64,000 bases of DNA from Paenarthrobacter sp. JL.01a (GCF_025452095.1 NZ_CP104877.1:124001-188000); one strand, 5' to 3'. Positions 15,988-25,438 are shown, numbered from the stretch's first letter. Notes: a model not told the origin generated them from the letters alone. Translations and numbers: made by a program.

Positions 15988-16632
15988 TTAAGCGGATCGG
16001 TCCAGCCCCGTGGGCCCCGTCAGTACGACGGCGGGAAGCGCACCTGCCGCCTCAAGGGCGGGGCCGGGCAGCCCGGAATCACGCATGGCTCCCTGGATGG
16101 CTTTGACCATCGGGGCCGGGTCCTCATCGCCGGCAAATACCCAAAAGGTGTCGCGGGCCTGGAACACCACGGCGTTGTGGCCACCGGCACCAAGAGAGAC
16201 CTTATGCCGCGCAACCAGCAGCCTGTCGGGGTCCCTGCGGTCATTCGTAGTGACAGCCCTGAGTGTCCCCGGCACTACATCACGCCAGGGAAACTCCAAC
16301 AGGGTGTGCTTCTGCGAGTACTTGGCCACGATTCCGCCATCAAAAACCAGCAGTTTCCGGTAGCTGCCCAGCAGGGTCGTGGACCACAGCAGCAAACCCG
16401 TCAGCGTACTGGCGAGGACGAACAGCCCGGGATCACTGAAATGTCCTGGTTCCCTGGTGGAGCGAAGGGGGCTGACAAACTCGGCGATGGTCCCGAACAC
16501 GAAGCCCACCACCAGGCACGGGAGAAGTGCCTTCCAAAAGATGCGCCGGGAGCAAGCTACATATCGGAGCCGTCCCAAGCCCGGGCTGAGCCGACGCTCA
16601 ACCCGACGAACCAGCCAGTTACGGCCGCGCAT
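15988..16632 (-). CDS. Two-helix membrane protein with PH-like/YcxB-type domain
   Basis: About 214 residues. After a basic start (RNWLVRRVERRLSPGLGRL) come two hydrophobic helices, ALLPCLVVGFVFGTIAEFV and LFVLASTLTGLLLWSTTLLG, followed by a soluble beta-rich domain (LLVFDGGIVAKYSQKHTLLE, FPWRDVVPGTLRAV, NAVVFQARDTFWVFAG) resembling the YcxB/bacterial PH fold. The start is uncertain: ATG at 16632 is used; ATG at 16647 is an alternative, and both overlap the end of the RDD gene. It is the last gene of the minus-strand operon that begins with the WXG protein. Function unknown. Confidence 0.6.
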   Translation of the reverse strand: MRGRNWLVRRVERRLSPGLGRLRYVACSRRIFWKALLPCLVVGFVFGTIAEFVSPLRSTREPGHFSDPGLFVLASTLTGLLLWSTTLLGSYRKLLVFDGGIVAKYSQKHTLLEFPWRDVVPGTLRAVTTNDRRDPDRLLVARHKVSLGAGGHNAVVFQARDTFWVFAGDEDPAPMVKAIQGAMRDSGLPGPALEAAGALPAVVLTGPTGLDRSA

Positions 16633-17254
16633 CCGGGTGCTGGCCATAGAGGTTGGGCAGGTTCTGCTGTTGGGCCGCAGCGGCTTGCTCCGCTGCGACG
16701 GCCTTGGGGTCCGGGATGGGCTGCTGGCCCTTGGCGATGCCCGAACGGCGGTCGATGGCCACAAACTTCGGATCCCACGTGTCATCTCCGCCGCCACTGA
16801 GGGCCGAGGCAATGACCATGACAACGAAGAACGGGAAGAAGGACCAGCAGATGGCGCGCCAGCCGCCCAGCCAGGCTCCCGCCGTCGTGCCGTTCTTGAT
16901 CCGTACCGAGCGCATGCCCGCAGCGGCGTCGCCAACACTGCCGGCCGTGCCCCAGATCATGCCGTAGACGTACAGGCCAACAAACCACAGGACACCGTAG
17001 AGGACCAGCCAGAACCCGTCGTTGTATCCCAGCTCCGAGCCGCTGTTCATCATGGACTCACGCAGCACCGCCGCAATCGCCGCCAGGATGAAGTAGCCCG
17101 CCAGGAACACAATCGCGTCCAGTACACGGCCCCAGAAATGGGCAGCTCCCGAAGCCTTGACGAAGTACGCGCCGGTATCAGGGTGGCGGCGTACGGGGCG
17201 GCCGTTGAGGGGGTCGACCAGGCCGGTTGAGGTCTTGGGATTCGAAGTGCTCAT
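16619..17254 (-). CDS. RDD family membrane protein
   Basis: A 211-residue protein with the RDD signature: FWGRVLDAIVFLAGYFILAA (Arg-x-x-Asp at the edge of helix 1), a second helix FWLVLYGVLWFVGLYVYGM, and a third, CWSFFPFFVVMVIASAL. The loop GTAGSVGDAAAGMRSVRIKN matches the "GxSxGKxxxGLrVv" region of RDD proteins, with Asp in place of the usual Lys. The C-terminal 50 residues are Ala/Gln/Pro-rich and probably disordered. The start at 17254 excludes an unconserved extension to 17341. RDD proteins are often linked to type VII secretion or transport, which agrees with the WXG gene upstream in the operon; the role is unproven. Confidence 0.8.
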   Translation of the reverse strand: MSTSNPKTSTGLVDPLNGRPVRRHPDTGAYFVKASGAAHFWGRVLDAIVFLAGYFILAAIAAVLRESMMNSGSELGYNDGFWLVLYGVLWFVGLYVYGMIWGTAGSVGDAAAGMRSVRIKNGTTAGAWLGGWRAICWSFFPFFVVMVIASALSGGGDDTWDPKFVAIDRRSGIAKGQQPIPDPKAVAAEQAAAAQQQNLPNLYGQHPDARP

Positions 17255-17300
17255 GAGGGGCTTTCGGTTCGACGGCGGGTTGCGGCTTGGGTGCGAATGC

Positions 17301-18125
17301 TTAGGCCTGGCCGGCCGAACCGCCCAACCCGGCCAAGCCACCCAGGACCCGGGCCAGGGAAGGAGCCGAGGTTTCCTTCAACTCGAAGGAAACAGCGCCA
17401 CCCTGTTCCGGCAGGCCGGCGTCGGACGAACCTTCAACGCGCGGCGTCAGGACGTGCACTCCCGAGGGCCCGGTGTAGACCGTCACGGTGGGGAACTCGT
17501 TGGTGTCGGAATTGAAAGCCACCACATTGCTGGCCGCTTGGGTGTCGGCCAGGGCCGTTGCCGCGTGGGCCTCGAACTCCGCTTCGCTGTACACCGTCGG
17601 GTCCGTGTCGCGGGCGGCCGACTGCTCGGGGTCCACGAATTCGGCCAGGCGCGGCACCAACTGGTCCCGCGTAATGACGGTAAAACCGTGAAGTCCGCCC
17701 TCGTCCACTTCTTCGAGCAGGACGCCTTCGTCGTGAACGTAGCCGTAAAGCCAGCGCCTGCCGGTGGAGACCGTGCGTTCGACGGAGACAACATTCTTGC
17801 CGCTGCGGCGCAAGGTCAGGGCGCCGGTGATTTCGTCGGTTGCGTGCAGGCGGGAGGGTTCGGTTTCGCCTTCAAAGATCACCGGGTACACCAGTTCCTT
17901 GGCGAGAAGTCCACGCAGGGCGACAGCACACAGGATTTCATTGTTGGTGTCCTGGGTTGAGAGCCAGGGCAGTGCCACCAGCTGTTCGTGCTGGACGCCG
18001 TCCAAAGCCACAACTTCTTCGTCGGTCAGCGTGGGCAGAGGCGCTCCAACGGCGCTGGCCGATGCCAGAACCTTGGCTGCAGCCTCAACATCCCGTTGGG
18101 TCCATTTCATGGTGCTCGTTGTCAT
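17301..18125 (-). CDS. Hypothetical, EspG-like (type VII secretion-associated) protein
   Basis: A 274-residue soluble protein with no signal peptide. It alternates alpha and beta segments: a start with MKWTQRDVEAAAKVLASAS, TLTDEEVVALDGV, a middle beta region (RRWLYGYVHDEGVLLEEVDE) and a C-terminal strand pair (FPTVTVYTGPSGVHVLTPR). The order and the ESX-like context resemble EspG chaperones, which hold WXG-type substrates, but no decisive motif is visible. Its ATG overlaps the stop of the WXG gene (4 bp), so the two are translationally coupled, which is the strongest hint of partnership. Treat the family name as a hypothesis. Confidence 0.5.
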   Translation of the reverse strand: MTTSTMKWTQRDVEAAAKVLASASAVGAPLPTLTDEEVVALDGVQHEQLVALPWLSTQDTNNEILCAVALRGLLAKELVYPVIFEGETEPSRLHATDEITGALTLRRSGKNVVSVERTVSTGRRWLYGYVHDEGVLLEEVDEGGLHGFTVITRDQLVPRLAEFVDPEQSAARDTDPTVYSEAEFEAHAATALADTQAASNVVAFNSDTNEFPTVTVYTGPSGVHVLTPRVEGSSDAGLPEQGGAVSFELKETSAPSLARVLGGLAGLGGSAGQA

Positions 18126-19135
18126 CCGAATATCCCTCCGACAAAGTTTCCGACCGACTTGGCGGCGTTACTGACTCCGTCTGCCACCTTACTGCCTACA
18201 TCCTTGGCGAAATTGCCCACCTCCTTGGCGCCGTCGGCAATATAACTGCCGGGGTTGCGCGCGAAGTTGGTGATGGAATCCCAGTTGTCTGCCACCAGGT
18301 TGCCCAAGGCCCAGGCGCCTGCCACCAGTCCGGCGCCGATGACGATCGGCGCACCGATGGGTCCCAGGAGGGCGGCGCCGCCGGCTGTCATGAGCATGAT
18401 GCTGCCGACGCCGCCCACCACGGAAAGGCCGCCGGCCACGCGGTCGCCGGTGCCTCGCCAACCGTCGTGTTCCGGGCTGATCATGTCGCCGATGCCGCTG
18501 ACGATGTTCAGCGGTGCAGCCACGGCACCGGCGATGCGGAGCCCCTTGGAGAACTTGCTCGCCTCCTGGAACGCGGTGCTGTAGGGGATGTTGGCTTTGA
18601 GGTCGGTGATTACGTCAGTGACCTTTTCGCCGTTCCGCAGGGCCGTGATGCCGTCGCGGAGCACCGTGCCTCCGGCGCGCCAGTCAGTCAGGATCTCCTT
18701 GGTCTGGCCGTAGCGGAGGTGCCGGGGGATGATATTTCCGGCTTCGTCCGCCTTGACCGGCAGGAGGTACTTGAAGGCCGTCCAGAGCGGGGAACCCACG
18801 CCCTTGGCCCCCATCGCGGTGTCATAAACGTCCTTGAGCACACCCACCGACGAGCCCGATCCGTCGTTGTGGCTGGCAAACTCCTGCTGGTTTGCGTGCT
18901 TCTTCAGCTGGCTGGCGTTCTCCCGCAACATGTTGGCGGCTTTGACCAGGCTTTGCCGGTGCTGGCTGTTCCAGTCGCCCTTGAAAACGGTGGCGTCGCG
19001 GCCTTGCCAGGCAGCCGTGGAATTGATCGCGTTGGACAGCTGCGTACTTTGCAGGCTGATGGCGTCGGCGGCCTTGCCCATGACGCCGGCCAGACTGCGA
19101 AGCTGCGCGATATCGGCGCCGTAGAACCCAGCCAT
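18122..19135 (-). CDS. WXG100-type N-terminal domain protein, possible type VII secretion substrate
   Basis: A 337-residue protein. Residues 1-95 form the helical hairpin of the WXG100 fold, with the turn at Trp43-Gln44-Gly45 and helix 2 QHRQSLVKAANMLRENASQL. Residues about 190-280 are hydrophobic and glycine-rich (KGLRIAGAVAAPLNIVSGIG, MLMTAGGAALLGPIGAPIVI), able to insert into membranes. The last 50 residues are amphipathic repeats (DGAKEVGNFAKDVGSKVADG). AGGGGGTT supports the ATG at 19135. It leads the operon WXG-EspG-like-RDD-PH. No EccC-type ATPase or toxin nuclease domain is visible nearby, so export would need machinery encoded elsewhere. Confidence 0.72.
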   Translation of the reverse strand: MAGFYGADIAQLRSLAGVMGKAADAISLQSTQLSNAINSTAAWQGRDATVFKGDWNSQHRQSLVKAANMLRENASQLKKHANQQEFASHNDGSGSSVGVLKDVYDTAMGAKGVGSPLWTAFKYLLPVKADEAGNIIPRHLRYGQTKEILTDWRAGGTVLRDGITALRNGEKVTDVITDLKANIPYSTAFQEASKFSKGLRIAGAVAAPLNIVSGIGDMISPEHDGWRGTGDRVAGGLSVVGGVGSIMLMTAGGAALLGPIGAPIVIGAGLVAGAWALGNLVADNWDSITNFARNPGSYIADGAKEVGNFAKDVGSKVADGVSNAAKSVGNFVGGIFG

Positions 19136-19225
19136 GTGGAACCCCCTGTGTACAAGCAATGAAAAGTCTCGTCCCAGCCTAGGCGGAGACCTGTGCTGCC
19201 GCGATGGGGAGACATGCCCATCAAC

Positions 19226-19290
19226 GCAACGCGGGGTCACTTATGGCCCATGTTCGACTTCCGGATGGGCCATAAGTGACCCCGCGTTGC
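19226..19290. repeat. Perfect 26-bp inverted repeat
   Basis: Left arm 19226-19251 begins GCAACGCGGGGTCACTTATG; the right arm 19265-19290 is its exact complement; the loop is 13 bp. It lies between the start of the WXG gene and the end of ppa, both on the minus strand. It is longer than a simple terminator and resembles a dispersed REP-type palindrome that can serve as a terminator or transcript stabiliser. Confidence 0.7.
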
Positions 19291-19298
19291 TTTAAAGC

Positions 19299-19347
19299 AC
19301 GACGGCGGTTGGTGGGGTTCCAAGGGAACTCCGCCAACCGCCGTCGT
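19299..19347 (-). terminator. Terminator of ppa
   Basis: ACGACGGCGGTTGG (19299-19312) and CCAACCGCCGTCGT (19334-19347) form a perfect 14-bp stem 8 bp downstream of the ppa stop. On the minus strand the stem is followed by GCTTTAAAG rather than a pure T-run. The 19226-19290 palindrome follows immediately as a second stem. Confidence 0.65.
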
Positions 19348-19355
19348 GGTCTGCG

Positions 19356-19844
19356 TCAGTGGCCTTCTGCCGAGAAACGCTTGATGGAAGCTTCCAGCTC
19401 GGCCTCGGCGGCAGCACGGTCGCCCCAGCCCTCAGCCTTGACCCACTTGCCGGGCTCGAGGTCCTTGTAGCGGGTGAAGAAGTGCTCGATTTCCTTGATC
19501 AGGAATTCGCTGACGTCGCTGACTTCCTGGATGTGGTCGAAGCGTGCGTCAACCGGGACGCAGAGAACCTTGGCGTCTCCGCCGCCGTCGTCGGTCATGT
19601 TGAAGACGCCAATGGGGCGGGACTCAACGATGACGCCCGGGTGGAGGTCGAAGTCCTGCAGGAGCACCAGTGCGTCCAGCGGATCGCCATCTTCACCCAG
19701 CGTGTTCTCGAAGAAGCCGTAGTGCGTGGGGTACTGCATGGAGGTGAACAGGACGCGGTCCAGGCGGACACGGCCGGTTTCGTGGTCAACTTCGTACTTG
19801 ACGCGCGATCCCTTGGGGATCTCAATGGTCACGTCGTGCTTCAT
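19356..19844 (-). CDS. ppa: Inorganic pyrophosphatase
   Basis: A 162-residue family I (hexameric, Mg-dependent) pyrophosphatase that hydrolyses PPi to drive biosynthesis. Visible landmarks are [19 protein letters not shown] (active-site Lys/Glu), [11 protein letters not shown], and the [10 protein letters not shown] signature with the metal-binding aspartates, then [10 protein letters not shown]. The length is normal for the family. AAGGAG lies 7 nt before the ATG at 19844, which rules out the longer upstream frame. It is divergent from the dacB-like gene; the 194-bp gap should hold both promoters. It ends in a strong hairpin at 19299. Confidence 0.97.
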   Translation of the reverse strand: MKHDVTIEIPKGSRVKYEVDHETGRVRLDRVLFTSMQYPTHYGFFENTLGEDGDPLDALVLLQDFDLHPGVIVESRPIGVFNMTDDGGGDAKVLCVPVDARFDHIQEVSDVSEFLIKEIEHFFTRYKDLEPGKWVKAEGWGDRAAAEAELEASIKRFSAEGH

Positions 19845-20038
19845 GGAATGCTCCTTGACGGGTGGGTGGGGCGTCGCTCCGCAGAAGCGGCCGCCACGGG
19901 TGGCAGGCTGCTTGGCCCGGGGCTGGCGGCAGGCAGAAGTACAGCCGGTGCCGCCGACTACTATTGAGGATATAGCGAGAGACCCGGGTTTCTTGAACCG
20001 GCGGGGACATTTCAGGACTGACAGGACCAAGCAGCTGC

Positions 20039-21487
20039 ATGAAGGGCGTTAAAAACGGGGGTGCCCGGAAGAGGGGATCCACGGCGTGGGGGCGCTTGAC
20101 GTGGCCGTTGCTGTTGGCGGTGGTCTTGCTGTGCGTGGCCGCGGTCGTGGCCTCGGGAATGATGCCCGGATTGCTCAGCTTGCCCAAGCCTGCACCGTCA
20201 ATCCCTTCCTGGCAGCAGGAACCTTCGCAGTTGTCCGGTTCCAGTGCGCTCCTTCCCTTGGATCCGAAGGCGCCCGTCCCCCTGCCTGTTGAAGTGGCGC
20301 GGCTCCTTGACGGCAACCTCAAGCCGGACGGGTCAGGCAATATCAGTGGCGTGGTGCTGGATGCCGCCACTGGGCAAGTCCTGTTTGACCGCGACGCGAA
20401 CTCCAACCGCATCCCGGCTTCGAACATGAAACTGCTGACGGCCGTTGCCTCACTGAAGGCGCTGGGTCCCGAATCGCGTTTCACTACCCGGGTGCTCGGA
20501 TCCGACAAACCCTCCACCGTGGTCCTGACTGGCGGCGGGGACGTGCTGTTGGGGGCTTCCGGTTCCGACCGTGCCGCCGTTCTTGGGCACGCCGGACTCG
20601 CTTCGCTGGCCAAGGACACCGCAGCAGCCTTGGCCTCCAGCGGCGTGCAGGGTCCCGTCACGGTCCAGGTTGACGACTCCCTCTTCACCGGGCCGGCGCT
20701 GAACCCGGCCTGGAGCCTCGACGACGTCGCGGCCGGAGAGACCGCCCCCTTGTATTCGCTGGCCATGAACTCCGGCCGTTACTCACCCGGCGTTGAGACA
20801 GGCCCCCGGCCGCAGGACTCCGCCATGACCACCGCCAAAGCGTTTGCCGACCAGTTGGCGGCGGCCGGCGTCGCGGTGAGTCCCGGCGCCGAGCGCGGCA
20901 AGGGCCTCCCCGCCAAAGTGCTGGCCACCGCGGAGTCGGCCACGGTCAGCGAGCAGGTGGACCTGATGCTGCAGACCTCCGATAACTTCCTGGCGGAGGC
21001 TCTCGGGCGGATGACCGCTGCCGCCAGCGGCAAGGAATCCACGTACGACGGCGCCACTTCAGCCGTGCGGCAAAGGCTGGGGGAGTTGGGGATCGCCACG
21101 GATTCGATGCTGTTGGCTGACGTATCGGGCCTGGCACTGGAGAACCAGGTCAGCGCCCGGCAGTTCGCCGACGTCGTCCGGGCCATCACCAGCGGCCCGG
21201 ACCCGGCACTGCGGGCCGCCCTGGACGGTTTCCCCATAGCCGGCCTGAGCGGCACCCTGAACGACAGGTACGTGGATCCGAGCACTGCCGGAGGTGCCGG
21301 ACTGGTCCGTGCCAAGACCGGAACGCTCAATACAGTCATCGCCCTGAGCGGATATGTGGTGGACGCGGATGGCAGGCTGTTGGTGTTTTCGTTCATTGGC
21401 AATGGCCTGGATCCGGGTGCAGCCGGCAACAAAGTGGCCATGGACCGATCCGCGTCCGTGCTGGCCTCATGCGGCTGCCGGGGTTGA
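20039..21487 (+). CDS. dacB: D-alanyl-D-alanine carboxypeptidase/endopeptidase, PBP4 type
   Basis: A 482-residue class C low-molecular-weight penicillin-binding protein (peptidase family S13). A basic N-terminus and one hydrophobic helix ([20 protein letters not shown], about 21-40) serve as a signal or anchor. The three active-site motifs are present: SNMK (Ser128/Lys131), SDN (314-316) and KTG (426-428). It trims or cleaves peptidoglycan cross-links outside the membrane. A Pro/Ser-rich linker follows the anchor. The next gene starts 71 bp downstream; this one, the metalloprotease gene, tilS and hpt form the order conserved in actinobacteria next to ftsH. Confidence 0.93.
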   Translation: MKGVKNGGARKRGSTAWGRLTWPLLLAVVLLCVAAVVASGMMPGLLSLPKPAPSIPSWQQEPSQLSGSSALLPLDPKAPVPLPVEVARLLDGNLKPDGSGNISGVVLDAATGQVLFDRDANSNRIPASNMKLLTAVASLKALGPESRFTTRVLGSDKPSTVVLTGGGDVLLGASGSDRAAVLGHAGLASLAKDTAAALASSGVQGPVTVQVDDSLFTGPALNPAWSLDDVAAGETAPLYSLAMNSGRYSPGVETGPRPQDSAMTTAKAFADQLAAAGVAVSPGAERGKGLPAKVLATAESATVSEQVDLMLQTSDNFLAEALGRMTAAASGKESTYDGATSAVRQRLGELGIATDSMLLADVSGLALENQVSARQFADVVRAITSGPDPALRAALDGFPIAGLSGTLNDRYVDPSTAGGAGLVRAKTGTLNTVIALSGYVVDADGRLLVFSFIGNGLDPGAAGNKVAMDRSASVLASCGCRG

Positions 21488-21558
21488 TGCGGCGCGGCGT
21501 GTTCCGCAGAGTGCTCCGCGTGGAGCGAACTTAAGGTTCACTGTCAGTCACGTGTGGT

Positions 21559-22692
21559 GTGATGGACCGTATGGTGTCATCTGCACGCGAATCGTCAGCA
21601 GGGGCCCAGTCCCTGATCAATTGGGATCTGGCCGCCGCTACGGCTGCCCGGCTTGCTCCTCCCGGCCCTGAACTCAGCGCCGGGGAGATCGGCAAGGCGG
21701 TGGAGAACCTGCGCTTCAACGCCGATGTCTCCGTTCCGCACGTGCACGACATCACCGGACTGGATGCCGCACGGGACCTGCGTGATTCCCACGTCCTGGT
21801 GGTGGACAGGGCCTCGTGGTCCAAGGCCAACACCCAAAGCTTCTCGGTGATGCTGCAACCTGCGCTGGCGAAGATGCTCGAAAGCCGCGGCGGGAGCGCC
21901 ATGAGCCCGGGGGCGGCTGCGGCAAGCGGCGCCATTACAGGGACCCAGCTGGGCGCCGTCCTTGCTTTCCTGTCCAGCAAGGTCCTTGGCCAGTACGATC
22001 CCTTCGCTGCCCTCGCCCCCAACTCCAACGTTCCCCCGGGCGGTCGGCTGCTCCTGGTGGCCCCCAACATCATCTCCGTGGAGCGCGAACTCAACGTCCA
22101 CCCGGACGACTTCCGCCTCTGGGTCTGCCTGCACGAGCAAACCCACCGCGTGCAGTTCGCGGCTGCGCCGTGGCTGCGGCACCACATGCTCGAGGAAATC
22201 GAGAAACTCAGCGGCAACCTGCTGGGCAACATGGACTCGCTGGTTGAGCGGGCCGGCGCGGTGGCCAAGTCCTTGCGTGACCGGAATCCTTCGGAGAAAA
22301 CCCCGAACCGAGGCGCCATACTGGACCTCCTGCAGAACCCCGAGGAAAAGGCGTCCCTGTCCCACATCACCGCGGTCATGAGCCTCCTTGAGGGCCATGC
22401 CAACGTGGTGATGGACGCTGTGGATTCCAGCATTGTTCCGTCCGTGAAGACCATTCGCCAGCGCTTCAACGATCGCGGCAAGGACCGCGGGGTGGTGGAG
22501 AAGTTCATCCGCAGTGTTCTCGGTTTGGACGCCAAGATGCGCCAGTACACCGACGGCGCCAAATTCGTCCGCGAAGTTGTTGCTGCGGCCGGTATGGAGG
22601 GCTTCAACAGGGTATGGGAATCAGCGGAGTACCTGCCCACGGAGGAAGAAATCCACAACTCCCGGCTGTGGCTTGAGCGGATGGGCCTTTGA
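21559..22692 (+). CDS. Zinc-dependent metalloprotease, actinobacterial family
   Basis: A 377-residue protein with the zinc-binding HEQTH (HExxH) at residues 192-196 inside LWVCLHEQTHRVQFAAAPWL, and a downstream helix EEIEKLSGNLLGN. It matches the actinobacterial "zinc-dependent metalloprotease / coenzyme F420 biosynthesis-associated" family that sits between dacB and tilS. No signal peptide is visible. The start is GTG 21559 or the adjacent ATG 21562. Its end overlaps the TTG start of tilS by 4 bp, giving translational coupling. The substrate of this family is not established to my knowledge. Confidence 0.88.
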   Translation: MMDRMVSSARESSAGAQSLINWDLAAATAARLAPPGPELSAGEIGKAVENLRFNADVSVPHVHDITGLDAARDLRDSHVLVVDRASWSKANTQSFSVMLQPALAKMLESRGGSAMSPGAAAASGAITGTQLGAVLAFLSSKVLGQYDPFAALAPNSNVPPGGRLLLVAPNIISVERELNVHPDDFRLWVCLHEQTHRVQFAAAPWLRHHMLEEIEKLSGNLLGNMDSLVERAGAVAKSLRDRNPSEKTPNRGAILDLLQNPEEKASLSHITAVMSLLEGHANVVMDAVDSSIVPSVKTIRQRFNDRGKDRGVVEKFIRSVLGLDAKMRQYTDGAKFVREVVAAAGMEGFNRVWESAEYLPTEEEIHNSRLWLERMGL

Positions 22693-23843
22693 GCTTTCCC
22701 GCCGGATCCGGTTCTGGTTCAGCAGGCAAGGGACGACGACGGCCAGGCCGCTTGGCGCCTGTCGTCGGCAAGGCGCGGAAACAGTTGCAGAACGCCTTGG
22801 CCGCTGCGGGCTACCCATCGAAGGTGCTCGTAGCCTGCAGTGGCGGGCCGGATTCATTGGCGCTTGCTGCCATTGCTGGCTATTTCGGGCGTCGCGGCCA
22901 CGTGGACGGGCACCCGGTGTCGGTCGCCGGCGTCGTCGTGGACCACCAACTGCAGGCCGGTTCGGCAGAAGTAGCTGCCAGGACGGCGTCGGTGTTGCGT
23001 GAGCTGGGGCTTTCTCCAGTGGAGGTGCGAACGGTTGACGTCGCTTCCACGGGTTTCGGCCCGGAAGCTGCCGCCCGGGACGCGCGCCATGCCGCGCTGG
23101 AGTCGGCGGCCGATGACCTTGGCTGCGATGCGATCCTCCTCGGCCATACCCTGGATGACCAGGCCGAACAGGTGCTGCTGGGGTTGGCCCGCGGCTCGGG
23201 GACCCGTTCCCTTGCTGGTATGAGGCCAGCCCGTGGGCGATTGCTCCGGCCGTTCCTGGGCCTCCGTCGCGAAGAAACGGTGGAGATCTGCGAGGTTGAG
23301 GAACTGGAGCCCTGGCATGATCCCAGCAACTCCGATCCCGTCTTTGCCCGGTCCAGGACGCGTGTGGAAGTCATGCCCGTCCTGGAAGAAAAACTGGGCC
23401 CCGGGGTGGCTGAATCCCTGGCCCGGACCGCGGCCATCCTGCAGCAGGATGCGGATTTCCTGGAGGATTTGGCCAACGAGACCTATCTCTCATTGGTGCA
23501 GCGGGAGGAAGGCGTCACCTGGTTGCCGGAAGGCGCCGTCCGCGAGCTGCCCGCAGCGCTAAGGTTCCGGGTCATCGCGAAGGCTGCGGCCGACGTCGGC
23601 GGTCAACAACCCGGCTACGGTCGGCTCCAGGCGGCCGAAGCGCTGCTTCGCCGGCAGGGCTCGGCGGGTCCGGTGCAGCTTCCCGGACATGTCAGCGTTT
23701 CCCGCCTGTCCCTAAGCGATTTGGCGCAGGAACGGCCAATTGCGACCGGCGCATCGACTGGTGATTCGGCCAAGGCCGTTCCCCGTGAAGCCGCACGCTG
23801 TGGGAAGCTAGTATTCCGGCACCAGAAACCGTCCCAGCAGTAG
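22689..23843 (+). CDS. tilS: tRNA(Ile)-lysidine synthase
   Basis: A 384-residue N-type ATP pyrophosphatase. The PP-loop SGGPDS is at residues 51-56, followed by [10 protein letters not shown] and [20 protein letters not shown], both classical TilS segments. It converts C34 of the CAU-anticodon isoleucine tRNA to lysidine, so that AUA is read as Ile. The TTG start at 22689 overlaps the preceding stop (TTGA). The protein is shorter than E. coli TilS, as is usual in actinobacteria. It lies 31 bp before hpt, the usual partner. Confidence 0.94.
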   Translation: MSFPAGSGSGSAGKGRRRPGRLAPVVGKARKQLQNALAAAGYPSKVLVACSGGPDSLALAAIAGYFGRRGHVDGHPVSVAGVVVDHQLQAGSAEVAARTASVLRELGLSPVEVRTVDVASTGFGPEAAARDARHAALESAADDLGCDAILLGHTLDDQAEQVLLGLARGSGTRSLAGMRPARGRLLRPFLGLRREETVEICEVEELEPWHDPSNSDPVFARSRTRVEVMPVLEEKLGPGVAESLARTAAILQQDADFLEDLANETYLSLVQREEGVTWLPEGAVRELPAALRFRVIAKAAADVGGQQPGYGRLQAAEALLRRQGSAGPVQLPGHVSVSRLSLSDLAQERPIATGASTGDSAKAVPREAARCGKLVFRHQKPSQQ

Positions 23844-23874
23844 CCGCACCCGAGCATCAAAACAGGAGCCATTG

Positions 23875-24426
23875 GTGGATTCAAACGACGTCCAGGCAGA
23901 TCTCAAGCACGTTCTTTACACCAAAGAGCAGATCCAAACGCGTATCGCGGAACTCGCGGCGCAGATCGACAAGGACTACGAAGGCCGCGACATCCTCATT
24001 GTCGGTGTGCTGAAGGGTGCGGTCATGGTCATGGCTGACCTGGCCCGTGCCCTCCACAGCCACGTCAGCATGGACTGGATGGCTGTCTCGTCCTACGGCT
24101 CGGGTACCCAGTCCTCCGGTGTTGTCCGGATCCTCAAGGACCTCGACACCGACCTCATGGGCAAGGACGTCCTGATCGTTGAGGACATCATCGATTCCGG
24201 CCTCACACTTTCCTGGTTGAAGTCCAACCTGGAGTCCCGTGGCACGGCCAGCGTGGAGATCTGCACGGCCTTCCGCAAGCCGACTGCCGCCAAGGTTGAA
24301 ATCGACGTCAAGTACGTCGGCTACGACATCCCCAACGAATTCGTTGTCGGCTATGGCCTGGACTACGCCGAGAAGTACCGCAACCTCGACTTCGTGGGCA
24401 CCCTGGCTCCGCACGTTTACGAGTAA
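23875..24426 (+). CDS. hpt: Hypoxanthine phosphoribosyltransferase
   Basis: A 183-residue type I phosphoribosyltransferase for purine salvage (hypoxanthine/guanine + PRPP to IMP/GMP). It has [18 protein letters not shown] (PPi loop), [11 protein letters not shown] (flexible loop) and the PRPP-binding [17 protein letters not shown]; the C-terminus [16 protein letters not shown] is family-typical. The GTG at 23875 is chosen because AGGAG ends 6 nt upstream; TTG at 23872 is possible. The order tilS-hpt-ftsH is classical, but here a lipoprotein gene and an AbiEi-like gene separate hpt from ftsH by 2.5 kb. Confidence 0.96.
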   Translation: MDSNDVQADLKHVLYTKEQIQTRIAELAAQIDKDYEGRDILIVGVLKGAVMVMADLARALHSHVSMDWMAVSSYGSGTQSSGVVRILKDLDTDLMGKDVLIVEDIIDSGLTLSWLKSNLESRGTASVEICTAFRKPTAAKVEIDVKYVGYDIPNEFVVGYGLDYAEKYRNLDFVGTLAPHVYE

Positions 24427-24440
24427 ACCGCTTTTCGCTT

Positions 24441-24506
24441 CGCCGCACCCCTTTCCGCCGTTTGCACCCGTGATCTCTGGTGCGCTTGGCGGGAGGTGGT
24501 GCGGCG
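24441..24506. repeat. Imperfect inverted repeat, intergenic family copy 1
   Basis: CGCCGCACC (24441-24449) pairs perfectly with GGTGCGGCG (24498-24506); inner segments CGCCGTTTGCACC and GGTGCGCTTGGCG pair imperfectly. It is similar in plan and sequence to the repeat at 26609-26672. It lies 15 bp after the hpt stop and may serve as its terminator. Confidence 0.55.
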
Positions 24507-24598
24507 TTGCTGCTTAACGGGTGCGCCGAGCGTGTGTGGTTGCAACCAAGGGATCGCTGGACCTGCCATCTCTCCATCCGCCGGGGCTAAACTAAGCC

Positions 24599-25438
24599 AT
24601 GACCGGTGCTTCTGCCCGTGTTTTGACAAGTCTTGCCGTCATGGCGACTCTGCTCACGGCCTGCACACCCGCCGTCGACCGTCCCGGTACCGACGTCGGT
24701 CAACCAGTGGCGACATCTTCCTACGGGCCAACTGCAGGCGGGGTTGCCACGATCCCGGCCACGGGTGGTGCCACACAAACTTCTGCGCAGCCGCAAGCTG
24801 TGCCGCCGCCTGTGCCGGCACCCCCCGCCTCGCCCCAGCCATTTGCCCTGAACCTGTACCAAACGGGCGACTTCGTACCTCAGTACACCTTTGATTGGTG
24901 CGTGGCAGCGAGCATTCAAATGGCCCATAACCTGATCGATGACACCGGCGGTGCTTCCTGGACTGATCCTGCGCAGCAGGGCCAGCTGTGGGAGATGGCA
25001 CGGGCGCGGTCCTCGGACTCCTTCAACGGAGCGAATCCTTTCGGTTGGGCGCAGGTGCTGACCGAGTCCGGGATGGGGCCATACGCCGTAGTGAGCGTCG
25101 CCAACTATGAGGCCGCATTGCAAACAGCGGCAGGAGCCATGGCCAATACCGGGAGGCCGGTGGGCCTGGTCATGTGGAGCGGCCGCCACGCTTGGGTCAT
25201 GAGCGGATTTGAGTCCATGGGTGATCCCGGAGTGTTTCCGGAGTTCCAGGTCACGGGCATCCGGGTCATGGATCCGCTCTACCCCTACGGCAGCGGGCAA
25301 TGGGGACCGTCCCCGGAACCGAACAGCCTGCTCACCCCGGCTCAGCTGGCGACGCAGTTCGTGATCCGGGAACCCCGGCGATGGAGCAGCGGCTTGCCGG
25401 CCGGCTACTTGTTGGTGCTCCCTGTTGCTTCGGCCTGA
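24599..25438 (+). CDS. Lipoprotein with C39-like cysteine peptidase domain
   Basis: A 279-residue exported protein. The signal peptide ends in the lipobox LLTAC (Cys22), predicting a membrane-anchored lipoprotein. A Pro/Ala/Gln-rich linker runs from 23 to about 85. The folded domain has FDWCVAASIQMAHNLI, with Cys101 at a helix start like papain-fold peptidases, and GRHAWVMSGFE with His197; an MDPLY segment follows. This Cys/His arrangement matches peptidase_C39-like domains. It may be a protease, a transpeptidase or an inactive binding domain. It interrupts the usual hpt-ftsH order. No partner gene is evident. Confidence 0.7.
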   Translation: MTGASARVLTSLAVMATLLTACTPAVDRPGTDVGQPVATSSYGPTAGGVATIPATGGATQTSAQPQAVPPPVPAPPASPQPFALNLYQTGDFVPQYTFDWCVAASIQMAHNLIDDTGGASWTDPAQQGQLWEMARARSSDSFNGANPFGWAQVLTESGMGPYAVVSVANYEAALQTAAGAMANTGRPVGLVMWSGRHAWVMSGFESMGDPGVFPEFQVTGIRVMDPLYPYGSGQWGPSPEPNSLLTPAQLATQFVIREPRRWSSGLPAGYLLVLPVASA

